A DNA stretch of 64,000 bases from Aeromonas sp. FDAARGOS 1405 (GTDB lineage: Bacteria; Pseudomonadota; Gammaproteobacteria; Enterobacterales; Aeromonadaceae), in the NCBI RefSeq assembly GCF_019048265.1, contig NZ_CP077311.1, forward strand, positions 1-64,000, in the 5' to 3' direction. Each line of letters opens with the position of its first letter. The first letter of the stretch is position 1. The position numbers were made by a program, and so were the translations under genes. Below the pieces are notes generated by a model, which saw only the letters and a program-made list of their open reading frames with translations, searched no databases and was not told the origin of the DNA. Below, piece after piece: positions 35,193 to 45,500 of the stretch.

Positions 35193-37532
35193 ATGATCAC
35201 ATTGCTTGTCCTGCTGGTGCTGGCGATAGCCGTTGTGCTCGGCGTACCCTCCATCCGTAAAAAGGTGGTAACCCGTCCGGTGTTCGGCATCTTCAAAAAG
35301 ATATTGCCGCCCTTGTCAGCCACCGAGCGGGAGGCCATGGAAGCCGGCTCCGTCTGGTGGGATGGCGAGTTGTTTCGCGGCAACCCCGACTGGAAAAAAC
35401 TGCACGGCTACGGCAAGGCCGAGCTGACCGCAGAGGAACAGGCCTTTATCGACAATCAGGTCGAAACCCTGCTCGCCATGGTTGATGACTTCAAGATCGT
35501 CAACGAAACCAAAGACCTGCCGGAGCCGGTATGGGACTATCTGAAGAAGGAAGGCTTCTTCTCCCTGATCATCCCGAAATCCTATGGCGGCCGCGAATTC
35601 TCGGCGATTGCCAACTCCACCATCGTTACCCGCATCGCCACCAAGAGCCTGAGCGTGGCGGTCACCGTCATGGTGCCGAACTCCCTCGGTCCGGGCGAGC
35701 TGCTGATGCACTACGGCACCCAGGCCCAGAAAGATTTCTGGCTACCTGGGCTGGCCAACGGCAAGGAAGTGCCCTGCTTCGCCCTGACCGGGCCGGAGGC
35801 GGGCTCCGATGCAGGTGCCATTCCTGACAAGGGAATCGTCTGCAAAGGGATGCACAAGGGTGAAGAGGTGCTGGGTATTCGCCTCAACTGGAACAAGCGC
35901 TACATCACCCTGGCGCCCCGCGCTACCGTACTGGGGCTGGCGTTCAAACTCTATGACCCGGAAAAGCTGCTGGGTGACAAGGAAGAGCTCGGCATCACCT
36001 GCGCACTCATCCCCACCAACCACCCGGGCGTGCGCGTCGGCGATCGCCACTACCCTATGGGTCTGGCGTTCATGAACGGCCCGACCTTCGGCAAGGATGT
36101 GTTCATTCCGCTCGACTGGATCATCGGCGGCCCGGATTACGCCGGTCGCGGCTGGCGTATGCTGGTGGAGTGCCTCTCCGCCGGTCGCGGCATCTCGCTG
36201 CCTGCTCTGGGCACCGCTTGCGGTCACATGGCGAGCCGCACCGTGGGCGCCTACTCCTATGTGCGCAAGCAGTTCGGCATGTCCATCGGCAAGTTTGAAG
36301 GGGTGCAGGAAGCGCTGGCCCGCATCGGTGGCCTCACCTATCAGCTCGAAGGGGCCCGTCGCATGACTGCAGGTTCCCTGGACTTGGGTCAGGCGCCGGC
36401 CATCGTCACTGCGATTTCCAAGTACCACATGACCGAAATGGCGCGCCAGATCATGGATGACTCCATGGATATCCACGCCGGTCGAGCCATCCAGCTGGGC
36501 CCGAAAAACTACACCGGCTACGCCTACATGGGTATTCCGGTCGCCATCACGGTGGAAGGGGCCAACATCCTGACCCGCAACCTGATGATCTTCGGGCAAG
36601 GGGCTACCCGCTGCCACCCGTACGTGTTTGCCGAGCTGGAAGCGGCGGCTGATACCGATGTGGAACGCGGCCTCGAGAAGTTTGACGCCCTGCTGATGAA
36701 GCACATCGCCTTCGGCGCCGGCAACTTCTTCGGTTCCCTGTTCCAGGGGCTGACTCTGGGTCAGTTCAACAGTGCCCCGGTGGCCGGTGAAACCGCTCGC
36801 TACTACAAGCAGCTGTCACGCATGAGTAAAGGGCTGGCGCTGTGCGCCGACGTCTCCATGCTGATGCTGGGTGGCGATCTCAAGCGCAAGGAGATGATCT
36901 CCGCCCGTCTGGGTGACGTGCTGAGCCACCTCTACTTGGCCTCCGCCACCCTCAAGCACTACGAGGATCAGGGCCGTATGGTCTCCGATCTGCCGTTCGT
37001 GCAGTACGCGGTGGAGCGCAACCTTTACCTGATTGGCAAGGCGTTCGAGGGCTTTTTCCAGAACTTCCCGAACAAGGTGGTGGGTGCCGTACTCAAGCGC
37101 GTGGTGTTCCCGTTCGGCGTCGGTTACAAGATGCCGGCAGACGATCGCTGCCACGCCATCTGTCTGGCCATGATGAAGCCGGGCGAGTTCCGCGACCGTC
37201 TGACCGCCCTCTGCTATGTGGGCAAAGACGAGGCGGATCCGGTCGGTCTGATGGAGCGCGCCTTCCAGGCCATGGTCGCTGTGCAGCCCTACGAGAAGAA
37301 GCTGGTGCAGGCCCAGAAAGAGGGCAAACTGCCCCGCAAACTGGCGCTGCCGGAGCTGGTTGCCGCCGCACTGGCCGGTTCCATCCTGAGCAAGGACGAA
37401 GCGGACAAACTGCTGGCCGCCGATGCCCTGCGCTACGAAGCCATTCAGGTAGACAACTTCGCCCCGGGCGAGCTGGAAGGCTTCTCCCAGCAACCAAGCA
37501 AGCAGCCAAACAAGGTCGAGCACGCAGCCTGA
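35193..37532 (+). CDS. fadE: Second FadE-type acyl-CoA dehydrogenase
   Basis: A 779-residue long acyl-CoA dehydrogenase clearly paralogous to the one at 4158-6614 over nearly its whole length ([58 protein letters not shown]). The N-terminus has only one hydrophobic segment (residues 2-20) where the first copy has two or three. AAGGAAC lies eight bases before the start. It is downstream of the PsrA-like regulator and probably repressed by it, while the first copy carries a FadR-type site, so the two enzymes appear to answer to different acyl-CoA sensors. Chain-length preference cannot be told. Confidence 0.92.
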   Translation: MITLLVLLVLAIAVVLGVPSIRKKVVTRPVFGIFKKILPPLSATEREAMEAGSVWWDGELFRGNPDWKKLHGYGKAELTAEEQAFIDNQVETLLAMVDDFKIVNETKDLPEPVWDYLKKEGFFSLIIPKSYGGREFSAIANSTIVTRIATKSLSVAVTVMVPNSLGPGELLMHYGTQAQKDFWLPGLANGKEVPCFALTGPEAGSDAGAIPDKGIVCKGMHKGEEVLGIRLNWNKRYITLAPRATVLGLAFKLYDPEKLLGDKEELGITCALIPTNHPGVRVGDRHYPMGLAFMNGPTFGKDVFIPLDWIIGGPDYAGRGWRMLVECLSAGRGISLPALGTACGHMASRTVGAYSYVRKQFGMSIGKFEGVQEALARIGGLTYQLEGARRMTAGSLDLGQAPAIVTAISKYHMTEMARQIMDDSMDIHAGRAIQLGPKNYTGYAYMGIPVAITVEGANILTRNLMIFGQGATRCHPYVFAELEAAADTDVERGLEKFDALLMKHIAFGAGNFFGSLFQGLTLGQFNSAPVAGETARYYKQLSRMSKGLALCADVSMLMLGGDLKRKEMISARLGDVLSHLYLASATLKHYEDQGRMVSDLPFVQYAVERNLYLIGKAFEGFFQNFPNKVVGAVLKRVVFPFGVGYKMPADDRCHAICLAMMKPGEFRDRLTALCYVGKDEADPVGLMERAFQAMVAVQPYEKKLVQAQKEGKLPRKLALPELVAAALAGSILSKDEADKLLAADALRYEAIQVDNFAPGELEGFSQQPSKQPNKVEHAA

Positions 37533-37552
37533 TCCCTTGGCAAACCAGTACC

Positions 37553-37580
37553 AAACCGGCCCTCGTGGCCGGTTTTTTTG
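37553..37580 (+). terminator. Intrinsic terminator after the second fadE
   Basis: The stem AACCGGCC / GGCCGGTT with loop CTCGT and a T7 tail lies 20 bases after the stop. Confidence 0.88.
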
Positions 37581-37699
37581 TTTGTTAACCATGCATTTAC
37601 AAGCTAGGAGAATTCCAGTTAAATGCTTGAGTCCCTGTTGCAGGGGCTTTGGAAGCAAGGCCAGCGGAATGGCCGATAACAACAACTCAGGAAGAGTGA

Positions 37700-40600
37700 A
37701 TGAACCTCGCCAAAACGGCGATCGAACGCCCCATCTGGGTGGCGGTCTCGATCGTGCTGATTTTCCTGCTGGGCCTGCTCAGCATCCGGGGACTGCCGAT
37801 CCAGCTGTTCCCCGACATCGACCGTCCACACCTCAACATCTCGGTGAGCTGGCGTTCAGCCTCGCCCCAAGAGATGGAGTCGGAGATCACCGACCCCATC
37901 GAGCAGGAGATGCAGGGGGTTCAGGGGCTCAAGAGCCTTGTCAGCAACAGCTATCCCGGCTTTACCGAAATCGACATGGAGTTTGCCCTCGGCACCGACA
38001 TGCAGCGGGCCCAACTCGATGTGATTTCGCGGCTGAACCGGGTCTCGGGATTGCCGGACAAGATTGGCGGCCCCTACGTCAACAACTACAGCAGCAACGA
38101 TACCCTTACCTTCTTCTTCATCCAGCAACTGCCCGGCGCCAAAGGGGTGATCGATGATCATCAGGCGCTGATCGAGGCGCGGGTCAAACCCGAGCTGGAG
38201 CGCATCGAAGGGGTCTCGACTGTCGCAGTCGAGGGGATCAACGAGCGCCAGATCCAGATCCGCTTCGACCCCTACCGCGCCGCAGAGCTGGGGGTGGAGA
38301 TCCCGGTGCTGGCCAGCCGGGCCACCACCGGCTGGGACGTGTCGGCCGGTACCCTCGACATCGGTCGCTGGGAGTACAAGCTGCGCTTCGCCGGTCGTTA
38401 CGATGTCGAGACGCTGGGGGACAAGGTGGTGGACTGGCGCGATGGCCTGCCCATCTATCTGCGGGATGTAGCAGAAGTAAGGGTGGCCAGGGAAGAGAAC
38501 CCGGTGCTGCGGATCCAGAACGGCAATACCGCCATCGCCGCCCAGATCTTCAAGGAGAGCGGCGCCAATGCCCTGGCCTCCCTTGAGGCGATCAAGGCTC
38601 GGGTGAACGAGCTCAACCGCGAGGTGCTGGAGCCGGTCGGGCTGCACATGGAGCAGTCGTTCGATGCCTCCCTCTACATCAATCGCGCCGTCAGCATGGT
38701 CACCGCCAACCTGGGGCTCGGGGTGCTGCTCTCCTGTGCCATCCTCTGGCTCTTTCTGCGCCAACTCAAGGCGACCCTGATGATTGCCCTCGCCATCCCC
38801 ATCAGCATCATGCTCACCTTCTGCCTGCTCAAGGTGATGGATCGCACCCTCAATATCATCTCGCTGGCGGGCATCGCCTTTGCCGTCGGCATGGTGCTCG
38901 ACGCCGCCATCGTGGTGCTGGAGAGCATCTACCGGCGCCACGAGCGGGGGGATTTGAGCAAGGCGGAGGCGGCGCTCGAAGGCACCCGTCAGGTGTGGAC
39001 GGCGCTGGTCGCCTCCACCCTCACCACGGTCGCCATCTTCCTGCCGGTGCTGCTGCTCAACGATGTGGAGGGTCAGCTGTTTGCCGATCTGGCGCTCACC
39101 ATCGCCTGCGCCGTGACGGTCTCCATGCTGGTCGCCGTCATCGTGCTGCCCGCGGTGGCGGCGCGCTGGATGGGACATGAAACACTGACCGATCCCGATG
39201 AGTCGCTGTGGCAGCGCACCACTCGTCACGTGATCCGCTGGACCTCGACCTCACGCCAGCGCTGGACGGTCATCACCCTGATGATGAGCCTGCCGGCCCT
39301 GGCCACCTGGGCGCTGCTGCCCAAGATGGACTATCTGCCGGACGTGAAACGGGACGCGGTGGATGTCTGGATGAACTTCACCCCCGGGGTCAATCTCAAG
39401 GCCCAGCGCGAAGAGGTGATCGATACCCTGATCGCCCGCCTCGCCCCCTACATGAAGGGGGAGAAAGAGCCTGCCCTCAAGAACTACTACATCTTGCGCT
39501 ACCCGGGGGGCGCCCAGATTGGCGTGCGCCCCAAAGACGAAAACCGCATCAAGGAGCTGGAGAGCCTGTTGATGAAACAGCTGCTGGTAGGCATTCCCGA
39601 CACCCGGGTGTTCGGCGGTCAGGGGTCGCTGTTTGGCGGCTTTGACAGCGAGAACGGCGTCTCCCTGCTGCTGCAGGGGGGCAACCTGCCCGAGCTCTAT
39701 CAGGCGGCCCGTGCCAGCATGGGGATCCTCAGCAAGGACCTGCCGGGAGCACAGGTCCGGCCCGAACCGAGTCTCGACTTCACCGCTCCCGAGCTCAAAC
39801 TGGTGCCGCAAGATCGACGTCTCGCCGAAGTGGGTTGGGATCGCACACCCCTGCCCACCATCATCCAGACCTTTGGCGACGGCTTGCGGGTCGGCGAGTA
39901 TTTCGATGGCGAGGATCGGCTCGACATCATGCTGATGGGGCAGAGCTCCGCCAATCCGGACGAACTGAAGGCAGTGCCGCTGGCCACCCCCTCCGGGCGC
40001 ATCGTTCCCCTTGGCGAGCTGCTGCGGGTGGAGCATGACATGGGCCCGGCCAGCATCTTCCGGGCCGATGGGCGGCGCAGCATCAGCCTGCAGATAGCGC
40101 CCCCGGCGGGTATGACCATGGAGCAGGTGATCGACACCCTGAAAAACCGCAGTTTTGCCGCCATCCGCCCCCTGCTGCCCGCCGGTGGCGAGCTGCGCAT
40201 TGCCGGCAATGCCGACAGCCTGCAACAGGCGCTCGACAATCTGGGGACCATCTTCCTGTTCGCCGTGGTGATCCTGCTGGTGCTGCTGTGGGGGGTGTTT
40301 GCCTCCCTCAAGGATGCGCTACTGGTGCTGCTCACCCTGCCCCTTGCCTCGGTTGGCGGCGTGCTGGCGCTGCAACTGAGCGGGCTGCTGGTGCCGCTGC
40401 CGATGGACCTGCTCACCATCATCGGCTTTGTCATCCTGCTGGGACTGGTGGTCAACAACGCCATCCTGCTGGTGCATCAGACCCGCACCGCCGAGCGGGA
40501 CGGCATGAGCCGTCAGCTGGCGGTGGCCGATGCCCTGCAAAGCCGGATGCGCCCCATCGCCATGACCAGTCTCACCAGCATCTTCGGCATGCTGCCGCTG

Positions 40601-40762
40601 ATGCTGAGCCCGAGCGAGGGGAGCGAAATTTACCGCGGGCTCGCCACCGTCATTGTCGGCGGCATGAGTTGCAGCACCCTGTTTACCCTGATCCTGTTGC
40701 CTGCCTTCCTGCGTCTCGGGGAGCAGGTGGCGATCCCACAACCCCTGCGCCAGCGGGCCTGA
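37700..40762 (+). CDS. RND-family efflux permease
   Basis: A 1020-residue resistance-nodulation-division transporter with the usual 12-helix plan: TM1 at residues ~10-30, two large periplasmic loops, a TM2-TM6 block from ~335 and a TM8-TM12 block from ~850. Family marks are GLPIQLFPDIDRPHLNISVS, the TM4 region IAFAVGMVLDAAIVVLESIYR with the proton-relay Asp, and IIGFVILLGLVVNNAILLV. It resembles the heavy/hydrophobe efflux HAE group rather than metal pumps. The adaptor gene follows 15 bp downstream, the reverse of the acrAB order, and no outer-membrane factor is nearby, so TolC is the probable exit duct. Substrate is unknown. Confidence 0.9.
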   Translation: MNLAKTAIERPIWVAVSIVLIFLLGLLSIRGLPIQLFPDIDRPHLNISVSWRSASPQEMESEITDPIEQEMQGVQGLKSLVSNSYPGFTEIDMEFALGTDMQRAQLDVISRLNRVSGLPDKIGGPYVNNYSSNDTLTFFFIQQLPGAKGVIDDHQALIEARVKPELERIEGVSTVAVEGINERQIQIRFDPYRAAELGVEIPVLASRATTGWDVSAGTLDIGRWEYKLRFAGRYDVETLGDKVVDWRDGLPIYLRDVAEVRVAREENPVLRIQNGNTAIAAQIFKESGANALASLEAIKARVNELNREVLEPVGLHMEQSFDASLYINRAVSMVTANLGLGVLLSCAILWLFLRQLKATLMIALAIPISIMLTFCLLKVMDRTLNIISLAGIAFAVGMVLDAAIVVLESIYRRHERGDLSKAEAALEGTRQVWTALVASTLTTVAIFLPVLLLNDVEGQLFADLALTIACAVTVSMLVAVIVLPAVAARWMGHETLTDPDESLWQRTTRHVIRWTSTSRQRWTVITLMMSLPALATWALLPKMDYLPDVKRDAVDVWMNFTPGVNLKAQREEVIDTLIARLAPYMKGEKEPALKNYYILRYPGGAQIGVRPKDENRIKELESLLMKQLLVGIPDTRVFGGQGSLFGGFDSENGVSLLLQGGNLPELYQAARASMGILSKDLPGAQVRPEPSLDFTAPELKLVPQDRRLAEVGWDRTPLPTIIQTFGDGLRVGEYFDGEDRLDIMLMGQSSANPDELKAVPLATPSGRIVPLGELLRVEHDMGPASIFRADGRRSISLQIAPPAGMTMEQVIDTLKNRSFAAIRPLLPAGGELRIAGNADSLQQALDNLGTIFLFAVVILLVLLWGVFASLKDALLVLLTLPLASVGGVLALQLSGLLVPLPMDLLTIIGFVILLGLVVNNAILLVHQTRTAERDGMSRQLAVADALQSRMRPIAMTSLTSIFGMLPLMLSPSEGSEIYRGLATVIVGGMSCSTLFTLILLPAFLRLGEQVAIPQPLRQRA

Positions 40763-40777
40763 GCAAGGAGCTCATCG

Positions 40778-41827
40778 ATGACACATATGATTACCCGAAT
40801 GTTGGCTGGCGCTGTGCTGATTGCAGGCAGTGCGCTACCGGTATTGGCCGATCAGGGCAAGATGGTGACCCTGGCGGATGTGACCCAAGGGGATGCGGCC
40901 GCCAATATCTGGGTCAGCGGCACGGTGGCGAGTCGCCAGCAGGCAGCGCTCAGTGCCGAAGTGAGCGGCCGGGTGGAGTGGATCGCCGAATTTGGCAGCC
41001 GGGTCAAAAAAGGGGACGAGCTGCTACGCCTCGACAGTACGGCGCTGCGCCTCTCGCTGGAGCAGGCTCGCGCCGAGCAGGCGAAATGGCAGAGCAACCT
41101 GCGCTTCGCACGCGCCGAATCCCAACGGATCACCCGGCTGCACCAGCAAAAGAGCGCCTCCCAAAGCCAGTACGACAAGGCCAGCTACGATGTGGAGCAG
41201 GCCGCGCTGGCCGAGCGACTGGCCGCCATACAGGTGAACCAGATTGAAGAACAGCTGCGCCGCAGCCACATCTATGCCCCGTTCGACGGGGTGGTGAACA
41301 ACCACTTCATCCAGCCCGGCGAGCATGTGGACGCGGGCGAGCAGGCGCTGGAGCTGGTCAACCCGGATCAGCCGGATATCCGCCTGCAGGCCCCCATTCT
41401 CTGGGCCCAGCAGCTGGCGCCGCAAACCCGGCTGCGGGTGGAGGGGGAACAGCTGAGCGGTCATGGCGTCTATTACCAGCGAGCCGCCAGCGCCGATCCC
41501 AAGTCGCGCCTCATCGAGCTGCGCCTCAAACCGGAAGCGGGCACCTTCATCATCGGCTCGCCAGTACGGGTTGCCCTGCCACTGGGGGATCAGCAGAGCA
41601 TGCTGCTGCCCCGGGACGCTCTGGTGCTCGGCACCGATGGCAGCGTGGTCTATCAGGTGGCGCGAAGCGGCAAGGCGCTCAAGGTGAATAGGGTGCCGGT
41701 CACCGTGCTGTTTGGCGACAGCCAGCAGGTGGCGGTGAGCGGCGCCCTCAAGCAGGGGGATCGGGTGGTGGTGCGTGGCGCGGGCAGCCTGCAGGATGGC
41801 GACACCATAGAATTGTTCAAGGGCTAA
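40778..41827 (+). CDS. RND efflux membrane-fusion (periplasmic adaptor) subunit
   Basis: A 349-residue adaptor with an N-terminal signal peptide (residues ~1-24, ending LPVLADQ). It shows the lipoyl half-motifs [31 protein letters not shown] and [22 protein letters not shown] on either side of a short helical hairpin, then beta-barrel and membrane-proximal parts ([16 protein letters not shown]). It is encoded 15 bp after the permease with AAGGAG seven bases before the start, so the two form a tripartite pump with an outer-membrane channel encoded elsewhere. The mature N-terminus has no lipobox, suggesting a soluble adaptor. Confidence 0.9.
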   Translation: MTHMITRMLAGAVLIAGSALPVLADQGKMVTLADVTQGDAAANIWVSGTVASRQQAALSAEVSGRVEWIAEFGSRVKKGDELLRLDSTALRLSLEQARAEQAKWQSNLRFARAESQRITRLHQQKSASQSQYDKASYDVEQAALAERLAAIQVNQIEEQLRRSHIYAPFDGVVNNHFIQPGEHVDAGEQALELVNPDQPDIRLQAPILWAQQLAPQTRLRVEGEQLSGHGVYYQRAASADPKSRLIELRLKPEAGTFIIGSPVRVALPLGDQQSMLLPRDALVLGTDGSVVYQVARSGKALKVNRVPVTVLFGDSQQVAVSGALKQGDRVVVRGAGSLQDGDTIELFKG

Positions 41828-41942
41828 CCAGGCCCGACGCAGGCTGGCCAATCTTTACCCGCTTGGCCCGGGACATACAGCCAAACGGGCCACAGTTTGC
41901 TATCTTGGCGGCCATCACTCGCGTTTAGAGCAATCAACACCC

Positions 41943-42464
41943 ATGAGCATTATTTTGGGCATCGATCCGGGTTCGCGGATCACCGGATACGGGGTTATCC
42001 GGGTCGTGGGCGGCAAGGCCGAATACCTTGGCTCTGGCTGCATCCGCACCGATTGCGGCGAGCTGCCGGAGCGCCTCAAGCAGGTTTATGACGGGGTATG
42101 CGAGATCATCACCCAGTTCAAGCCCACCGAGTTTGCCATCGAGCGGGTCTTTATGGCCCGCAACGCCGACTCGGCCCTGAAACTGGGGCAGGCCCGGGGC
42201 AGCGCCATCGTCGCCGCAGTCAACGCCTATCTACCGGTGAGCGAGTACTCCGCCACCCAGATCAAGCAGGCAGTGGTCGGCACCGGCGGTGCCGCCAAGG
42301 AGCAGGTGCAGCATATGGTGACCCATCTGCTGAAACTCTCCGCCACCCCGCAGGCGGATGCAGCAGATGCCCTCGGCGTCGCGCTCTGCCACCTGCACAC
42401 CCGCCAGAGCCTGATCAAGATGGCCGGCCGCGCCAGCAGCTCGGTACGTGGCCGCTATCGCTGA
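41943..42464 (+). CDS. ruvC: Crossover junction endodeoxyribonuclease RuvC
   Basis: A 173-residue RuvC, the Holliday-junction resolvase. It begins [19 protein letters not shown] with the first catalytic Asp; [23 protein letters not shown] carries the catalytic Glu and substrate loop; and [17 protein letters not shown] carries the final two Asp residues. Length is standard. It normally works with RuvAB, but ruvA and ruvB are not adjacent: the next gene is a convergent glycosidase after a terminator. The upstream neighbour is the efflux adaptor, not yebC as in E. coli. Confidence 0.97.
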   Translation: MSIILGIDPGSRITGYGVIRVVGGKAEYLGSGCIRTDCGELPERLKQVYDGVCEIITQFKPTEFAIERVFMARNADSALKLGQARGSAIVAAVNAYLPVSEYSATQIKQAVVGTGGAAKEQVQHMVTHLLKLSATPQADAADALGVALCHLHTRQSLIKMAGRASSSVRGRYR

Positions 42465-42506
42465 GCCCTTGTATCCCCCACGGCTCCTCTCGGTATCGCT
42501 AAATAA

Positions 42507-42538
42507 AAAAACCGCCCCGGACCTCCGGGGCGGTTTTG
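42507..42538. terminator. Bidirectional intrinsic terminator
   Basis: The stem AAAACCGCCCCGG / CCGGGGCGGTTTT with loop ACCT lies between convergent ruvC and the glycosidase gene and has a T-run on both strands. Confidence 0.9.
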
Positions 42539-42560
42539 CTTGGCCGTTTTGTTTGGCTAC

Positions 42561-45500
42561 CTAGCGAGCCGAGACGGTGATGCTGGCGAGATCGATCAGA
42601 TTGACCGCCCCCTTTTGACCGCCTGCATCGTTGTAGGTGTCGTTCGCCTTCAGGTAACTCATGTTGTAAAAATCGCTCACCCGAATGTCATACTCTCCGG
42701 CGGGCAGATCCACCACGAACGGCGTCGAGTCACGCAACGGTTTGAGGTCGCCCTCTTTCATCACATGGGGCATCTGCACCATGCCGCTGGCGACAACCTT
42801 GCCACCACTAAGCACCGAGATCCGTTTCACCCCGTTGGTCACCCCCAGATTGATGGCATGCTGGGCATTGCTGTATTGCAAACGAATAGCGTGCTTGCCA
42901 TCCAGCTTGACCCCCTGCACCAGCAGGCTGTCGTCGGGGCGGCCCCAATCCTTGAGGTAAGGGACGGGAATGGCCCCATCGGCGGCGCTCACACTGCCGG
43001 TATGGGAGACGTTGGCCGCATCGATGGCGATATGTTGCAGCGCAGGCTGATAGCAAACCGGCTTGGCATGATGGGAGCGGTTGCCGGACTCCGGATAGAC
43101 CGCCTCGGCACTGTAGCAATAGGCCTGGCCCGGCTGTAATACCATGTCGTCGACCCAGCTGGTCGCCCGATCCAGCCCGGAGGCCACCTGCTTGCCATCC
43201 CGATAGATGTTGTAGCTGAGCGCCCCCTTGTTGACACTATCCTGCAGGGCAACAACCAGCTTGCCACTCTGCTCGCTAACCCCAAGCAGGGTCGGCTCGG
43301 TCGGTGCAAACACCTGCCGGTTCTCGACATCCAGCGGCGCCACATTCTTGATCAGGCGGATCTCCTGATCATCAGCCACGGAGGCACCGAGCGTCACCTC
43401 AATCCGGTTGCCAGAGGCCAGCATATTTTCACTTATCTGCTCCCCCACCGGAACGCCATTGAGCGTCACGCTCTGCACCGGATAGTAACTGCCCTCCCCG
43501 CCCAGCTCCGGCAGTTGCAGCACTATGTCAATCTGCTTGCCACGATAGTTCAATCCCTTGAGTGCAGCCTCGGGCTTGGCCCCCATCAGCTTGTGCAAGT
43601 GAGCGGTGACAAACGGCTTGATCCGGATCCCCCCCTCTTCCACCTTGTAGCCGAAGGTGGTGTCGGTCACCATGCCAAGGTAGCCCCCGACAGACCAGAG
43701 CTGGCGCTGGGAGTTGATCACCGGTCCCGTCAAATCGGGATGGGCCAGATCCATCAGGGAGGGCTGGCCGGAGAGCCACTCGAGGTTCTCCATGTTGGAG
43801 AGGTTCAGCGCGGCACCGCGCATCAGGGAGTCGATATGGTGATCGACCACGGCAACGTTCTGCACCATGGCCGCCGCCTTCAGCCCGTAGGCGGAGACGA
43901 AGGGCCAGATGGCGCGGTTATGGTAAACCGGCATATCGGGTTGCTGCGGGAAGTAGACCGGCGCGCCATAAGGGCCCATGGGATAGCGACTGATGATCTC
44001 TTTGGCCTGCGCCTCATCGGCAACACCGGCCAAAATGGCGAGGGATTCCCCCAATAGATCGAACTTGTAGGCCGGGCTCTGATCGGTACTGGTGTTGATC
44101 AGGCTGGCATACATCTTCTCGTCAGCCAGCCAGAAAGCACGATTGAGCGCCAGTTTCAGCTCACCCGCCCACTGGTTATAGCGGATCGCCAGCTCATCGT
44201 GCCCCAGTTCGCTCGCCACCCGCGCGGCCAGCAGCAACCCCTGATAGTGGGTCACGTTGGTGGAGAGAGATTTGCTCATGCCGATGTGGGCGATATCGGC
44301 GGTGATCCACTTGGCATAGGTCTGGTCGCGCCAATCGAGGAAGGATTGCTCGCCGACATAGAGACCATCTGCGCTATCGAAGGCGGCCAGACGATCACTC
44401 TCTATGGTGTTGCTCAGTCCTTCAAAGACATCGGGCAAGAACGCGCGGCGCTCGGCATCAGGCAGGGCAGCCAGCACCCGCTCGGCCCCCAGGGCCCAGC
44501 TCATGCGATCGGTACTGATGGGCCAGCTGCCCCCGGTACCGGTATCCTGAATGATCTGGCGTCCTTGCGGGATCAAGCTGTCCAGATCGCTTGTCAGCTC
44601 GGCTCTGAAATCAGAGAGCTTGAAGCGCAGGGAGTTGCGCGCACGCATGGGATCAAGCGCCCCCAGCCCCAGATCGGTGGCGTAGGAGAGATCCCGCGTC
44701 CATACGTAATGCCACTTGGCGCCGGTTTCAAAACAGTCGCACGGGATCGCCTGACCCCCGTTGTAACTGCCATCCTTGACCTGAGCCACGCTGTTCTGGC
44801 GCATCTCGTGGGTAGCCAGCGCAAACAGGGCATCAAACACCATGTTGCCGGAGCGCAGGCGGGGCAGATCCGCTTGCTCCTGATAGGTAGTAAAGCTATC
44901 ACCCGGATCACGCAACTCCTGAGTGGTCGACTGCGCATAGCTACGATACTCGTCACTGGCCCGCTTGACCGAGAAGGTGGCCGTTTCCGTCACTCCGGGC
45001 TTATAGGTCTCATACTCGCGCTTCTCGATCAGCTCATGCCCTTCATGGGGATTGATCATGCCCAAATCACTATCGCCTGCAACGCTGACCTGCAACAGAG
45101 GAGCATTCTCATCCTGGCTGGCATCCAGCAGGAACTTGTAATACCCCTCCTGCTCTACCCGCACGGTTGCCAGCTGGCACTGAGCATCGCAGCGCTGCAT
45201 CTTGACCGGGTTGTTCAATGCAATGACGCCATTGAGCCCAAAGCCGATCCCCTCCTGAGCGGAGGCAATCTTTATCTTGTGCTCACCCACAGTCAGCTTG
45301 GCCACCATCACATACTGCTTGTCCCCCTGATAGACCATCTGCAGGACAGGCTCCAGATTGCCATCAATCCCTTTTAGATAGAGACTCTCGCTGTAATTGG
45401 GGTCATCACGCACCATGGAAAACTCGATGGCCGGTGCAGCCAGATCGGCATTGGTCACCTTGACCTGAATGTCGAGCAACCCCTTTTCCGTCACCACCAG

